The notes: generated from the letters alone by a model not told the origin. Counted from the first letter of the stretch, positions 27,285 through 36,225 are shown. The stretch is 64,000 nucleotides of DNA from Nitrincola tibetensis (GCF_003284585.1 NZ_QKRX01000002.1:310001-374000), one strand, 5' to 3'. Made by a program: numbers and translations.

Positions 27285-28140
27285 GCCTTTTTAGCAAGCT
27301 TGACGTATCCCATCGACCTCCTCCCATGTTCTGCACATCGGCGTAAAACTGATCAACTAAAGCCGTGATGGGTAACTGCGAACCATTACGACGCGCCTCA
27401 GTTAACGCTATATCTAAATCCTTACGCATCCAGTCCACTGCAAAACCGAAATCAAACTCATTATTTAACATGGTCTTATGGCGATTCACCATCTGCCATG
27501 AGCCCGCCGCTCCGTGCTGAATCACATCAAACACTTTTTCGGCGTCTAAACCTGACTGCTTGGCAAAATGAACCGCTTCAGCAAGCCCTTGCACTAAGCC
27601 TGCAATGCAAATCTGATTAACCATTTTCGCAAGCTGGCCTGATCCGGCATCACCCATTAATTTTTGAGAGCGAGCATAGGCATCAATTACTGCAGAGACT
27701 TGATCATAATCGCTTTGGTCTCCACCCACCATAATACTGAGAACACCCTGTTCTGCGCCCGCTTGGCCGCCTGACACAGGAGCATCAAGACAACCAAGTG
27801 ACCTACTTTTTGCAACAGCATACAACTCCTTGGCCACTTCCGCAGATGCAGTGGTATGATCCACTAAAATTGCACCCGCATGCATACTCGACATCACACC
27901 CTGCTCACCTAGTGTAACAGAGCGCAAATCATCGTCATTGCCAACGCACGTCATAACAAAATCTGCGCCTTCTGCTGCCAGTGCTGGGGTTGTGGCATAC
28001 CTCCCCGAGTACTCGCTCGCCCAAGCCTGAGCCTTGGACTCTGTACGGTTATACACACAAACGTCGTGCCCAGCCTTAGCTAGATGTCCGGCCATAGGAT
28101 ACCCCATAGTGCCGAGTCCGATAAATGCTACTTTTGCCAT
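27268..28140 (-). CDS. NAD(P)-dependent beta-hydroxyacid dehydrogenase (3-hydroxyisobutyrate dehydrogenase / GarR family)
   Basis: A 290-residue oxidoreductase. A Rossmann fold opens the protein (FIGLGTMGYPMAGHLAKAGH). The family substrate signature DAPVSGGQAGAEQGVLSIMVGG lies near residue 118, and the catalytic lysine is in GQLAKMVNQ near 170. Members oxidise 3-hydroxyisobutyrate (valine breakdown) or reduce tartronate semialdehyde (glycolate/glyoxylate use). The sequence alone does not decide between these, and no pathway partner is adjacent. It is a stand-alone gene, divergent from the redoxin gene. Confidence 0.85.
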   Translation of the reverse strand: MAKVAFIGLGTMGYPMAGHLAKAGHDVCVYNRTESKAQAWASEYSGRYATTPALAAEGADFVMTCVGNDDDLRSVTLGEQGVMSSMHAGAILVDHTTASAEVAKELYAVAKSRSLGCLDAPVSGGQAGAEQGVLSIMVGGDQSDYDQVSAVIDAYARSQKLMGDAGSGQLAKMVNQICIAGLVQGLAEAVHFAKQSGLDAEKVFDVIQHGAAGSWQMVNRHKTMLNNEFDFGFAVDWMRKDLDIALTEARRNGSQLPITALVDQFYADVQNMGGGRWDTSSLLKRLERPS

Positions 28141-28211
28141 GCTACTCTCTCATTTTTGTCGTACAAAAGATCCAATCTCTCTTTGGCAAACTACAATACA
28201 AGAATTAAGAT

Positions 28212-28736
28212 ATGAATCCAAACCCACAAGAGGCCCTAGTTTTGAAATCATCTGTTTTTTACTTAAGGTTGCCAATCGCACTTGCCATTATTCTCAGCAG
28301 CTTCTCCACCACGCTATCGGCAAACGGCATCACGCATAGCTTTACTCAGCTTGAGGGCAATGAGGTGTCTCTAAACGATTACAAAGGCAAGGTATTGATG
28401 GTTAACTTTTGGGCAACTTGGTGCCCACCTTGCATTCATGAAATGCCTGCATTTAACCGCCTTCAACAGACGTTTTCAGACGAGCCTTTTCAGATCATCG
28501 CCATTAATGCTGGTGAAACTGAAGAAACCGTTGTCGAGTTTCTAGAGGCATTCGAGACAGAGTTAATCTTCCCAATTTGGCTGGATCCAGAATGGAAAGG
28601 CTTTGGAGAGTTTGGCCTTCGCGGTTTACCTACGACATTAATATTTGGTAAGGATGGAAATTTAGTCGAGCGGGTTGTAGGAGAGAAGGAATGGGATCAA
28701 CCTGAGGTATATGAACCCATTCGTTCATTATTTTAA
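28212..28736 (+). CDS. TlpA-like periplasmic thioredoxin/redoxin
   Basis: A 174-residue exported or membrane-tethered thioredoxin-fold protein with the active site WATWCPPC near residue 70 and the cis-proline region GLRGLPTTLIF near 142. The N-terminus has a hydrophobic segment ending STTLSANG, consistent with a signal peptide or anchor. The ATG at 28212 lacks a ribosome-binding site. A TTG 30 bases later, with GAGG upstream, would give a tidier signal peptide and may be the true start. TlpA-type proteins reduce disulfides in the periplasm, often for cytochrome c maturation. No such genes are nearby. Confidence 0.8.
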   Translation: MNPNPQEALVLKSSVFYLRLPIALAIILSSFSTTLSANGITHSFTQLEGNEVSLNDYKGKVLMVNFWATWCPPCIHEMPAFNRLQQTFSDEPFQIIAINAGETEETVVEFLEAFETELIFPIWLDPEWKGFGEFGLRGLPTTLIFGKDGNLVERVVGEKEWDQPEVYEPIRSLF

Positions 28737-28759
28737 ATCGGATAAAACCTTTCGCTAAC

Positions 28760-29548
28760 CTAGCCGATGCGATTTGTTTGTTCGTGATGACGTGCCACAA
28801 CCTCAGCGACAATGGCATCAACCATTTTTGCCGAATTAGTGGCTGCTGTTTCTAAAAATTCTTTAAAGGATACGTTAGATTCCTTTCCAGCAATGTCAGA
28901 TAATGCCCGAATCACAATAAAGGGCACCTCAAAGCGATGGCAGGTTTGCGCAATTGCGGCGGCTTCCATTTCAACGGCTTTAATGTCTGGAAACAAAGTG
29001 CGTGTTGCTTCAACTTTTTCCGGCTTGTTCATAAAGCTGTCGCCCGTCGCTATCAAACCATGAACGGTTGCAACCCCTTCAATTTGATTAATACAGAACT
29101 CTGCAATATCGGACAATAAGGGATCAGGTATGAAAGCAGGTGGCATGCCGGGCAATTGCCCAGGACGATATCCAAAAATAGTTAGATCCGCATCGTGATG
29201 CAGAACCTCTTTGGATATCACGACATCACCAACCGTTAATGAAGGATCAAAGCCCCCTGCAGACCCAGTATTGATGACGCAGTCCGGTTTGAAATCGTGC
29301 AACAGTACAGCCGTTCCTATCGCTGCATTCACCTTGCCAATGCCAGACTTTAGAAGAATCACATCCACACCGTGCATATGTCCTTGATGAAACTCGTACC
29401 CTGCAACTGAAAAAGACTGACAGTCCGCTAGGGTGTTTTTCAGAAGTTCGATCTCCTGATCCATGGCACCGATCAATGCAATGCGCAAAGGGGCGTTATT
29501 TGAAAATCGCTGTAATAGAGGGCTAAAATCTGTCGGCTGATTGGTCAT
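28760..29548 (-). CDS. mtnN: 5'-methylthioadenosine/S-adenosylhomocysteine nucleosidase
   Basis: The enzyme removes adenine from MTA and S-adenosylhomocysteine, recycling products of polyamine, quorum-signal and methylation reactions. The 262-residue protein shows ALIGAMDQEIELL, NTGSAGGF near residue 93, the EMEAAAIAQ substrate-binding stretch and ALSDIAG with the catalytic aspartate near the end. It is about 20 residues longer at the N-terminus than the usual 230, with no internal start that has a better ribosome-binding site. It converges on the redoxin gene with 23 bases between the stops. Confidence 0.93.
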   Translation of the reverse strand: MTNQPTDFSPLLQRFSNNAPLRIALIGAMDQEIELLKNTLADCQSFSVAGYEFHQGHMHGVDVILLKSGIGKVNAAIGTAVLLHDFKPDCVINTGSAGGFDPSLTVGDVVISKEVLHHDADLTIFGYRPGQLPGMPPAFIPDPLLSDIAEFCINQIEGVATVHGLIATGDSFMNKPEKVEATRTLFPDIKAVEMEAAAIAQTCHRFEVPFIVIRALSDIAGKESNVSFKEFLETAATNSAKMVDAIVAEVVARHHEQTNRIG

Positions 29549-29584
29549 GTAAGAGTTATTTTGAATTAATTAAAAGTATTGATA

Positions 29585-29612
29585 ATGCTACCATGAGGGG
29601 CAGAATTCGCAA
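29585..29612 (-). promoter_or_regulatory. Probable sigma-70 promoter for mtnN
   Basis: On the minus strand, TTGCGA (29607-29612) and TAGCAT (29585-29590) are separated by 16 bases, 37 bases before the mtnN start codon. Four of six bases match consensus in each box. Confidence 0.45.
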
Positions 29613-29642
29613 TCAATAACGCTCCATATCGCAAAAAAACCC

Positions 29643-30398
29643 TTAAATTTCGAACAACTGAACGTTTCCCCAGCCTAGCCTGTCAAATAACGATAGCATT
29701 TGACTATCCAAGGGTGCTTTTAAGTGAAGCGACTCTTTAGTCACAGGGTGCTGACAATACAACTCTGTTGCCATTAACAATAAGCGATGGCAATCAAAAT
29801 GCTCTCTAAATAAACGATTGTGACGGCCTTCCCCATGATTCGTATCACCAACCAATGGATGCAGTATATGTTTCATGTGACGACGAATTTGATGCTTACG
29901 ACCTGTTTCTGGTTGAACTTTTAGCAAGGAGTAACGCGCCACCGGATAACGCCCAACGGCAATAGGTAGTTCAACACGCGCCAGCGTCTTGTAATGAGTG
30001 ATTGCTGGCTTTGGTGCTTTATCAGGATCAGCGAGCGGATCGGCAAACTTGTCATAAATAGGCTTGAGCGCATAGTCTATTCTTCCCTCATCCTCAGTCC
30101 AACCCCGTGCAACACAAAGATAGGTTTTTTTGACCGCCCCTTCGGCAAACTGAGTATTTAAAGATTTCACTACCTCTTTATCACGCGCAAACACAATCAC
30201 ACCGGATGTTGCTCGATCTAAACGATGCACAGTATGCACCACTTGATCTGGGTACCGCTCCTTCAATAGGCCAACCAATGTTGGCTCATCAGGGTGTGAA
30301 ATCCAACTTGGATGCACAAGCAAACCTGATGGCTTATTGACAACGGTTATCCATTGATCCTCATAAAGAATATCAAGCGTATAGGTGGGTGTTAGCAT
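29643..30398 (-). CDS. truC: tRNA pseudouridine-65 synthase-like protein, RluA family
   Basis: A 251-residue pseudouridine synthase. The catalytic aspartate is in HRLDRATSG near residue 62. The opening DILYEDQWITVVNKPSGLLVH followed by an SWISHPDE segment is characteristic of TruC, which modifies U65 in the T stem of some tRNAs. RluA-family motif KTYLCVARG and a C-terminal GRKHQIRRHMKH block are present. There is no S4 domain, as expected for TruC. Another RluA-class specificity cannot be ruled out. It is transcribed divergently from yccA. Confidence 0.85.
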   Translation of the reverse strand: MLTPTYTLDILYEDQWITVVNKPSGLLVHPSWISHPDEPTLVGLLKERYPDQVVHTVHRLDRATSGVIVFARDKEVVKSLNTQFAEGAVKKTYLCVARGWTEDEGRIDYALKPIYDKFADPLADPDKAPKPAITHYKTLARVELPIAVGRYPVARYSLLKVQPETGRKHQIRRHMKHILHPLVGDTNHGEGRHNRLFREHFDCHRLLLMATELYCQHPVTKESLHLKAPLDSQMLSLFDRLGWGNVQLFEI

Positions 30399-30527
30399 GA
30401 AAAAAAACGGCTCCCGACAGGAAATTTTGTGAATTTATTGCATTATAGTCGGTCAAAGACTTGAACTTACGGGAAGATACCCTGATTATTGAACGTTGGA
30501 CAGACCTGAACAAAAATGAGGACTACT

Positions 30528-31208
30528 ATGGATAAAGTACAAAATGTAGGTTACCGCTCGGAAGAGTCGGTACTACGCACCAATAAAGTGATACGCCAAA
30601 CATACATGCTGTTGGCCATGACCATGGTTTTCAGTGCAGTAACGGCGCTAATATCAACCATTATCAATCCACCTTTCTTATTCTACATCGGCAGTGTATT
30701 GGTAAGCTTTGGCCTACTCTTTGTTCTGAATCGTAAGCAAAACTCTGCTGCAGCTCTGCCTTTGGTATTTGCATTTACAGGACTCCTAGGCTTTGGCTTA
30801 GGACCTTTGCTTAACCATTACCTAGCCATGCAAGGCGGCGGACAAATCGTCGTAACCGCATTAGGCATGACTGGCCTGACATTTGTCGGTTTATCCGCCT
30901 ATGTTATGACCAGCAAGCGCGACTTTAGCTTCATGGGTGGTTTTTTAGCCACTGGTGCTATCGTTATGCTGATCGCAATGGTTGCTTTGCTTGTTCTGCC
31001 ATTATTTGGCATTCACATGCCTGCATTGCACTTAGCTTTTTCAGCCTTAGTTGTATTGCTGATGGCTGGTTTCATTCTGTATGACACTAGCAATATCATC
31101 AACGGACACTATCAAAACTATATTATGGCAACTGTCAGTCTGTACCTAAGCATTTACAACCTATTTGTGCACTTATTGCACCTCGTAGGTGTACTTAGCA
31201 ACGACTAA
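30528..31208 (+). CDS. yccA: Bax inhibitor-1/YccA family membrane protein
   Basis: A 226-residue inner-membrane protein with seven hydrophobic spans. The family features include an N-terminal NKVIRQTYMLLAMTM segment and the C-terminal YDTSNIINGHYQNYIMATVS...IYNLFVHLL block, with the conserved acidic position of the last helices. YccA modulates the FtsH protease in E. coli. The ATG at 30528 has AGGA five bases upstream; an ATG 12 bases earlier lacks a ribosome-binding site. The gene lies immediately before tusDCBE, as in many gammaproteobacteria, but is separated from it by a strong terminator. Confidence 0.92.
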   Translation: MDKVQNVGYRSEESVLRTNKVIRQTYMLLAMTMVFSAVTALISTIINPPFLFYIGSVLVSFGLLFVLNRKQNSAAALPLVFAFTGLLGFGLGPLLNHYLAMQGGGQIVVTALGMTGLTFVGLSAYVMTSKRDFSFMGGFLATGAIVMLIAMVALLVLPLFGIHMPALHLAFSALVVLLMAGFILYDTSNIINGHYQNYIMATVSLYLSIYNLFVHLLHLVGVLSND

Positions 31209-31221
31209 GATCCATGCTATC

Positions 31222-31259
31222 AAAGCCCCGTTATCCTTAACTGATAACGGGGCTTTTTT
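31222..31259 (+). terminator. Rho-independent terminator after yccA
   Basis: A 14-bp stem AAAGCCCCGTTATC/GATAACGGGGCTTT with a seven-base loop is followed by a run of T. It lies 13 bases after the yccA stop and 30 bases before tusD, so tusD needs its own promoter or read-through. Confidence 0.92.
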
Positions 31260-31288
31260 GTTGAATTTAATTAATCAGAGAAAACAAC

Positions 31289-31687
31289 GTGATCTTTACT
31301 GTCGTCGTGCATGCATCGCCCTGCCAAAATGCAGCTCCGGAAAGCGCACTCCGATACTGCAAAGCTTTATTAAGCGCTGGCCACACTCTACACCGAGTAT
31401 TCTTCTATCGAGATGGTGTCTTTAATGGCAATCAATTGATTAGTTCTCCACCAGATGAGCTCAACATCATGCGCGCTTGGCAAGAATTAGCAGAAGAGCA
31501 CTCCATTGACCTAGTTATTTGTATTGCGGCTGCAATACGGCGCGGCGTGTTAGATGCCACGGAAGCCACACGCTATGAACGCGATCAAACAAATTTAGCC
31601 GAAAAATTTAACTTATCTGGACTCGGTCAGTTGGTCGAAGCCTGCATCCTATCGGATCGTGTGATTACGTTTGGAGGACAAGGATGA
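31289..31687 (+). CDS. tusD: Sulfurtransferase complex subunit TusD
   Basis: TusD takes sulfur from TusA within the TusBCD complex and passes it to TusE, for 2-thiouridine at the wobble position of tRNA Lys/Glu/Gln. The 132-residue protein shows VFFYRDGVFNGNQL near residue 37 and the active cysteine in CIAAAIRRGV near 72. It starts at GTG, since no ATG fits, with a weak purine-rich site upstream. The stop overlaps the tusC start (ATGA). Confidence 0.92.
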   Translation: MIFTVVVHASPCQNAAPESALRYCKALLSAGHTLHRVFFYRDGVFNGNQLISSPPDELNIMRAWQELAEEHSIDLVICIAAAIRRGVLDATEATRYERDQTNLAEKFNLSGLGQLVEACILSDRVITFGGQG

Positions 31688-32049
31688 ACTCACCAAAAAA
31701 TATTCTATTGATGAGCCGACGTGCGCCTTATGGCTCTTCTGCCGCCCGTGATCTCTTAGACATTGCTCTCACTTGCTCTGTATTTGAACAGAACGTGGCA
31801 TTATTACTGCTAGACGATGGCGTTCTTCAGCTCTTAGCGAACCAAGACCCGCAGGTGATACAACAGAAAAACTTAAACAGCCTGCAATCTTCTCTTTCTT
31901 TATATGATATTGAGAAAATTTACATTGATGCAGATGCTCTAGAGCATCATGGCCTTAGCCATTCAGAACTGCACATTCCAGTAACATTGCTTACGAAAAT
32001 TGAGATCTCTCAACTGATTGCGAATAGCGATATCGTATTAACCGTTTGA
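31684..32049 (+). CDS. tusC: Sulfurtransferase complex subunit TusC
   Basis: A 121-residue DsrF-like subunit of the TusBCD hexamer. It shows the RRAPYGSSAARDLLDIALTC opening and the FEQNVALLLLDDGV stretch typical of the family. It supports sulfur transfer rather than carrying the active thiol. It is coupled to tusD by an ATGA overlap and followed closely by tusB. Confidence 0.92.
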   Translation: MNSPKNILLMSRRAPYGSSAARDLLDIALTCSVFEQNVALLLLDDGVLQLLANQDPQVIQQKNLNSLQSSLSLYDIEKIYIDADALEHHGLSHSELHIPVTLLTKIEISQLIANSDIVLTV

Positions 32050-32070
32050 ATTAAGTTGGACGCCTTATTT

Positions 32071-32358
32071 ATGACCACACTACATACACTTAATCAAGCA
32101 CCCTCAAATGTCAATCTCATGCAGAGCTGTGTGGGCAGCCTTCAGCCTGATGACACCCTGCTGCTCATTGAGGATGGCGTCTATTGGTTACTCAATACGC
32201 ACAGAGCTAAACTCCCTGCAGCACTAAAAATCAAAGCGCTGCGTCTTGACGCTCAAGCCCGTGGACTGACGCCCTTAGTATCTGAAGTAGATTTAATCGA
32301 AATGGATGAGTTCATCAACTTAAGTGTCCTTCATAACAAAATTGTGAGCTGGTTTTAA
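32071..32358 (+). CDS. tusB: Sulfurtransferase complex subunit TusB
   Basis: A 95-residue DsrH-like subunit completing the TusBCD complex. It shows LHTLNQAPSN at the start and DTLLLIEDGVYWLL near residue 32. An in-frame TTG 15 bases upstream could also be used, but the ATG at 32071 gives the family's usual N-terminus. Order and spacing match the canonical tusDCBE operon. Confidence 0.9.
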   Translation: MTTLHTLNQAPSNVNLMQSCVGSLQPDDTLLLIEDGVYWLLNTHRAKLPAALKIKALRLDAQARGLTPLVSEVDLIEMDEFINLSVLHNKIVSWF

Positions 32359-32360
32359 AG

Positions 32361-32684
32361 ATGGCTTCCTCTATATCGGAATTACTCGACGACGAAGGTT
32401 ACTTACGCAACCTTTCAGACTGGTCGGAAGAAATTGCACAACACCTTGCGCAGGAGAAGCAAATTCAATTAACGCCTGAGCATTGGGAAATTATTTACCT
32501 CTTGCGTAAATTTTACCAACACTACGAGCACTCGCCTGCAATGCGGCCTTTATGTAAAGCAATTGCATTGGATTTGGGCCCCGAAAAAGGCAAAAGTTTA
32601 CACTTGCTTAAACTTTTTCCTGGTAGCCCCGCTAAAGTTGCAGCCTGCTTAGCGGGCTTACCCAAGCCAGATAATTGTCTTTAA
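32361..32684 (+). CDS. tusE: Sulfur carrier TusE (DsrC family)
   Basis: TusE accepts persulfide sulfur from TusD and delivers it to the thiolase MnmA. The 107-residue protein ends PKPDNCL, with the essential penultimate cysteine. It has the DsrC-family stretches LRNLSDWSEEIAQ and KSLHLLKLFPGSPAKVAACLAGLP. The start lies two bases after the tusB stop. Confidence 0.93.
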   Translation: MASSISELLDDEGYLRNLSDWSEEIAQHLAQEKQIQLTPEHWEIIYLLRKFYQHYEHSPAMRPLCKAIALDLGPEKGKSLHLLKLFPGSPAKVAACLAGLPKPDNCL

Positions 32685-32707
32685 TCATCCATAGGCTTTT
32701 CAAGTAG

Positions 32708-32737
32708 ATGACAGCTGTGGGATACTGCATCTATACT
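32708..32737 (+). promoter_or_regulatory. Possible sigma-70 promoter for cheW
   Basis: ATGACA (32708-32713) and TATACT (32732-32737) are separated by 18 bases, about 60 bases before the cheW start. This is a reasonable but not optimal match. Confidence 0.4.
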
Positions 32738-32799
32738 GTAATGACCTCAGGTTCACCAGGTTTTCCACTTACATGTGGGCCACTGACAGGAATAACAAC

Positions 32800-33363
32800 A
32801 TGAGTCTAGAAGCTGCTGCTGAGCAACTAAAAATGCTCCAAAACAACAATACGCATCAAAAAAAGCAAGAGGAAGCGGCTCGTCGCGCCAATGAAGACGA
32901 TGTGGTCTATCACCAATGGGCTACATTTCGTGTGAATAAAGAGCTCTTTGGCATCGATGTAATGCAGGTTAAAGAAGTGTTACGCTTTGTCGATATCACG
33001 CCAGTACCAGGTGCCGATTACTCTGTACTTGGCATTATTAACGTACGAGGCAATGTTGTTACCGTCATTGATACGCGCCGCTTATTTAATCTACCCGACT
33101 CCACTCTGGACGATAACACGCGTATCATTATTGTTGAGCTTAATGACAAAGAAGTGATTGGTTTAGTTGTAGACAGCGTTGACGAGGTTATTAACCTACC
33201 CGCCAATCGTGTTGATCGAGCACCTAATCTCAGTGGCGATGAATCAACCCGCCGCTTTGTTCAGGGCGTTTGCTACCATAACAATATTTTGATAATCCTA
33301 TTGGATTTAACAAAAATGTTACTTAGCATCACACCGACCACCGAAAGTGAGCACATGTTTTAA
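32800..33363 (+). CDS. CheW-domain chemotaxis coupling protein
   Basis: A 187-residue protein whose residues about 40-180 form one CheW domain: WATFRVNKELFGIDVMQVKE, then VPGADYSVLGIINVRGNVVTVIDTRR, then VVDSVDEVINLP. The first 40 residues are charged and polar (QEEAARRANEDD) and would be a flexible or helical extension. CheW-type proteins link chemoreceptors to the CheA kinase. No cheA or cheY is adjacent, so this is an orphan coupling protein. The ATG at 32800 has AGGA eight bases upstream; a longer frame without that signal is not used. Confidence 0.85.
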   Translation: MSLEAAAEQLKMLQNNNTHQKKQEEAARRANEDDVVYHQWATFRVNKELFGIDVMQVKEVLRFVDITPVPGADYSVLGIINVRGNVVTVIDTRRLFNLPDSTLDDNTRIIIVELNDKEVIGLVVDSVDEVINLPANRVDRAPNLSGDESTRRFVQGVCYHNNILIILLDLTKMLLSITPTTESEHMF

Positions 33364-33378
33364 CTGACACCAAACCAA

Positions 33379-33409
33379 CCTTGCTGCTGCTATAAAGCAA
33401 GCAGCAAGG
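33379..33409. terminator. Bidirectional hairpin between the convergent cheW-like gene and tatD
   Basis: A 10-bp perfect stem CCTTGCTGCT/AGCAGCAAGG with an 11-base loop lies in the 54-base gap between two convergent stops. Neither side has a clear T-run, so termination may be partial or factor-assisted. Confidence 0.5.
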
Positions 33410-33417
33410 CGATGATA

Positions 33418-34197
33418 CTAGGCAGGAACCTTGTTAAATAAACGGTAAAAGTTCTCTTGAGTCCTAGACGCCACTTCTTCGATTGTGACCCCTTTAATGT
33501 CTGCAACACAACGAGCCACTTCGACGACATAGGCAGGCTGATTCTGTTTCCCTCTGAAGGGAACAGGCGCCAAGTATGGTGAGTCTGTTTCGATAAGAAT
33601 ATGATCTAGAGGCACTGCTTTAACAACTTCTCTCAACTCTTCAGCGTTACGAAACGTGATGATTCCAGAAAAAGAAATCATATAGTTTAAATCAACCGCC
33701 GACATGGCCATGTCTAATGACTCAGTAAAACAATGCAAAACACCCGCTGATTTAGTACTTCCATGTGATGAAATCAAATCCAGTGTGTCTTCACGCGCAT
33801 CTCGGGTATGAACAATAATAGGCAAGCCAAGCTCAGCCGCCATTCGCAAGTGCCCAGAGAAACTCACTTTTTGAGCATCAATATGGTCACGACTGTAATA
33901 GTAGTCCAACCCTGACTCACCTACCGCGACAACCCGAGGAGTTGCCAACGCAGAGCGTAGAGCGACTTCATCAAAAGGCTGCTCATCAACATGCAAGGGA
34001 TGCACACCTGCTGATGCCCATACATTATCAAAAGGGGCTATCGCGTCCATCATGGTTTTAAACTGGATTAAATCAATAGAAACGCATAGCATTTTATTGA
34101 CCTGCTTAGCCGTGGCCGCTGAAATCAGATCAGACAAGGAGGTTCCGAGTTTTTCAAGGTTAATACGATCAAGATGACAGTGAGAGTCAATGAACAT
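33418..34197 (-). CDS. TatD-family metal-dependent DNase (YcfH-like)
   Basis: A 259-residue TIM-barrel hydrolase. It opens FIDSHCHLD with the first metal-binding histidines, has GESGLDYYY and HTRDARED near the middle, HCFTESLD, and the ETDSPYLAP block near residue 205. Such proteins are 3'-5' nucleases or D-aminoacyl-tRNA deacylase-like enzymes. It is the last gene of the fab-holB-pilZ series, the position ycfH also holds in E. coli. Confidence 0.9.
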   Translation of the reverse strand: MFIDSHCHLDRINLEKLGTSLSDLISAATAKQVNKMLCVSIDLIQFKTMMDAIAPFDNVWASAGVHPLHVDEQPFDEVALRSALATPRVVAVGESGLDYYYSRDHIDAQKVSFSGHLRMAAELGLPIIVHTRDAREDTLDLISSHGSTKSAGVLHCFTESLDMAMSAVDLNYMISFSGIITFRNAEELREVVKAVPLDHILIETDSPYLAPVPFRGKQNQPAYVVEVARCVADIKGVTIEEVASRTQENFYRLFNKVPA

Positions 34198-34222
34198 TAA
34201 AAGAGGCCGTCCTAAAAATCTA

Positions 34223-34573
34223 TCAAAGCGTGTAGGTGCGGCGATTACTGTTTAACGCACCCGCGAGAATATTTTCGATTTTGCGAACCAGCGCCATATC
34301 TTCCCCTGACAATTGAATACCTATCCCTGGCACTCGTCCACCTTGCGCAGCTTTTGGCGTGATCCATATGACTTTACCAGTGACTGGAATTTTATCAGGC
34401 TCATCCAACAGAGTGACCAACACAAACACTTCATCACCGAGGCGATACGGACGGGAAGTGGGAATAAAAAGACCACTGTTCACAACAAAAGGCATAAAAG
34501 ATTTATATAAATCTTCTTTTGTCTCTATTGTCAGTGACAAGATCCCGTGGCTTATTCTCGGCACAATTGACAT
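34223..34573 (-). CDS. pilZ: PilZ-domain protein (type IV pilus assembly PilZ type)
   Basis: A 116-residue protein with one PilZ domain: FVNSGLFIPTSRPYRLGDEVFVLVTLLDEPDKIPVTGKVIW. It lacks the RxxxR and D/NxSxxG c-di-GMP-binding signature, as in the non-binding pilus-assembly PilZ of Pseudomonas that sits between holB and tatD. The ATG at 34573 has GAGGG ten bases upstream. A longer frame running back into holB is not expected to be used. It probably supports pilus extension by contacting PilB and FimX-type proteins. Confidence 0.88.
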   Translation of the reverse strand: MSIVPRISHGILSLTIETKEDLYKSFMPFVVNSGLFIPTSRPYRLGDEVFVLVTLLDEPDKIPVTGKVIWITPKAAQGGRVPGIGIQLSGEDMALVRKIENILAGALNSNRRTYTL

Positions 34574-34595
34574 CTTTACAAAAACCCTCGAAGTG

Positions 34596-35591
34596 TTATC
34601 TGACCAACCTATTCCAGCGCATGAACAGGGTTTCGAGCAGAAGCTGGCGATTTGGGTTATGTCTTTCCATAAGACCAACCCGCTCGGCTTGCAACTGATC
34701 AATAAGTACAAACAATGCGGCTACATCGGCTTTTTTGGCGACGGCTGACAGCATCTTTTCCATGTCTGTATTGGTTATTTTAGCAGCTTCAGATGCAGTC
34801 TGCAGCCTTACAATGTCAACTAAAACACTATAAACCCAACCTGTAATCAATAAAAGGTCTTGTTTTTGCAACTTATCTGCCAATTCCAGAGGGGTTGCGC
34901 GTGCTTTCAAAATATCGACCAGTCCTTTCATTAAATCAGCACGAAGACTGGTTAAGCCCTCTTCTTGATATTTAACGGCCAGCAAAGGGGCATCTTGAGC
35001 AATGGATAGCAACTGGGCTGCTTTTTCAGGGGGTAAGCCTAAACGTCCAACCAACCAATCCACTGCATGTTCATGCTTGGGTGCTGGAAAATCAATTCGC
35101 TGGCATCGACTTCTTATCGTCGGCATTAACTGACCCGGTTGATGCGAGATAAGCATAATCAATGTACGCTGCCCAGGCTCTTCTAAGGACTTAAGCAAGG
35201 CATTGGCAGCATTCACATTCATGCTTTCGGCTGGATCAACAATGACCACACGATAGCCCCCTTGCTGGGCAGTACTGTGAAGAAATTGGGTGAGGTCACG
35301 CACCTGATCAACTTTGATTGCCTTGCCTGACTCTTCAGGACACAAATGCACTAAATCAGGATGAGTGGAGGAAGAGAGTAGCTCACAGCTTTTACAGTGA
35401 CCACAGCCCAAACCACCTTCAGGATGTAAACACAGTAAAACTTGGGCTAAGGAGCGAGCAAAGGCATGCTTACCCATCCCTTGATGCCCACACAGCAACA
35501 ATGCATGCGGCAAACGCCCCTGATCCTGCTGCTCGGCTAAACGCTGCCACAAGCCACTTGCCCAAGGGACGATCTCAACATGGTTTGTCAT
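34596..35591 (-). CDS. holB: DNA polymerase III subunit delta'
   Basis: The clamp-loader subunit has 331 residues. It shows a Walker-like motif GHQGMGKHAFA near residue 34 and a zinc-binding cysteine set (CLHPEGGLGCGHCKSCELL) near 52-68. The SRC-type stretch TIRSRCQRIDFP of AAA clamp loaders lies near 160. It works in the gamma complex that opens and loads the beta clamp. Its start overlaps the tmk stop by four bases. Confidence 0.95.
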   Translation of the reverse strand: MTNHVEIVPWASGLWQRLAEQQDQGRLPHALLLCGHQGMGKHAFARSLAQVLLCLHPEGGLGCGHCKSCELLSSSTHPDLVHLCPEESGKAIKVDQVRDLTQFLHSTAQQGGYRVVIVDPAESMNVNAANALLKSLEEPGQRTLIMLISHQPGQLMPTIRSRCQRIDFPAPKHEHAVDWLVGRLGLPPEKAAQLLSIAQDAPLLAVKYQEEGLTSLRADLMKGLVDILKARATPLELADKLQKQDLLLITGWVYSVLVDIVRLQTASEAAKITNTDMEKMLSAVAKKADVAALFVLIDQLQAERVGLMERHNPNRQLLLETLFMRWNRLVR

Positions 35592-36220
35592 TTGGAAGCT
35601 CTGGTTAGTAAGGCTTGTCGGATTTGCGCTTGCACCTCTTCTAAAGGCGGCTGAGCATCGATAATTACAAAACGATCAGGCTCGCACTTTGCGCGCTTTA
35701 AGTACCCCTCTCTGACACGCTCAAAGAAGGCACTTTGCTCAGATTCAAAGCGATCCATCTGACCTCTTGCTTGCGCTCGCGCCAACCCTACTTCCACAGG
35801 CAAGTCGAGTAAAAAGGTTAAATCCGGCCGCACCTCACCTTGCACCAACTGCTCAAGAGAGGCAATCACATCTACGCACATCCCACGACCACTTCCTTGA
35901 TACGCATAGGTTGCATCGGTAAAACGATCACACAACACCCACACACCCTGATGCAGGCTTGGCAAGATACGCTCATGCAAGTGCTGAGCTCTCGCTGCAA
36001 ACATCAACATCAACTCAGTTAATTCATTGACATGCTCACCCCTTGGCTGCAACAACACACCTCGCAACTCCTCTGCAAGAGGGGTTCCACCTGGCTCGCG
36101 TGTCACCATTACCGGCACTTGCAACTCGTCTGAGAGCAGCTTATGGATGTACTGCAGATTGGTCGACTTACCAACGCCCTCAACCCCCTCAAGGGTAATA
36201 AACAATCCTTTTTTTGACAT
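35588..36220 (-). CDS. tmk: Thymidylate kinase
   Basis: The kinase phosphorylates dTMP to dTDP. The 210-residue protein has the P-loop EGVEGVGKST near residue 10, TREPGGTPLAEELR, the DRF motif in CDRFTDATYAYQGSGRG near 97, and the lid region ARGQMDRFESE. It lies between mltG and holB in the conserved operon. Confidence 0.96.
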   Translation of the reverse strand: MSKKGLFITLEGVEGVGKSTNLQYIHKLLSDELQVPVMVTREPGGTPLAEELRGVLLQPRGEHVNELTELMLMFAARAQHLHERILPSLHQGVWVLCDRFTDATYAYQGSGRGMCVDVIASLEQLVQGEVRPDLTFLLDLPVEVGLARAQARGQMDRFESEQSAFFERVREGYLKRAKCEPDRFVIIDAQPPLEEVQAQIRQALLTRASK

Positions 36221-36225
36221 CGAAA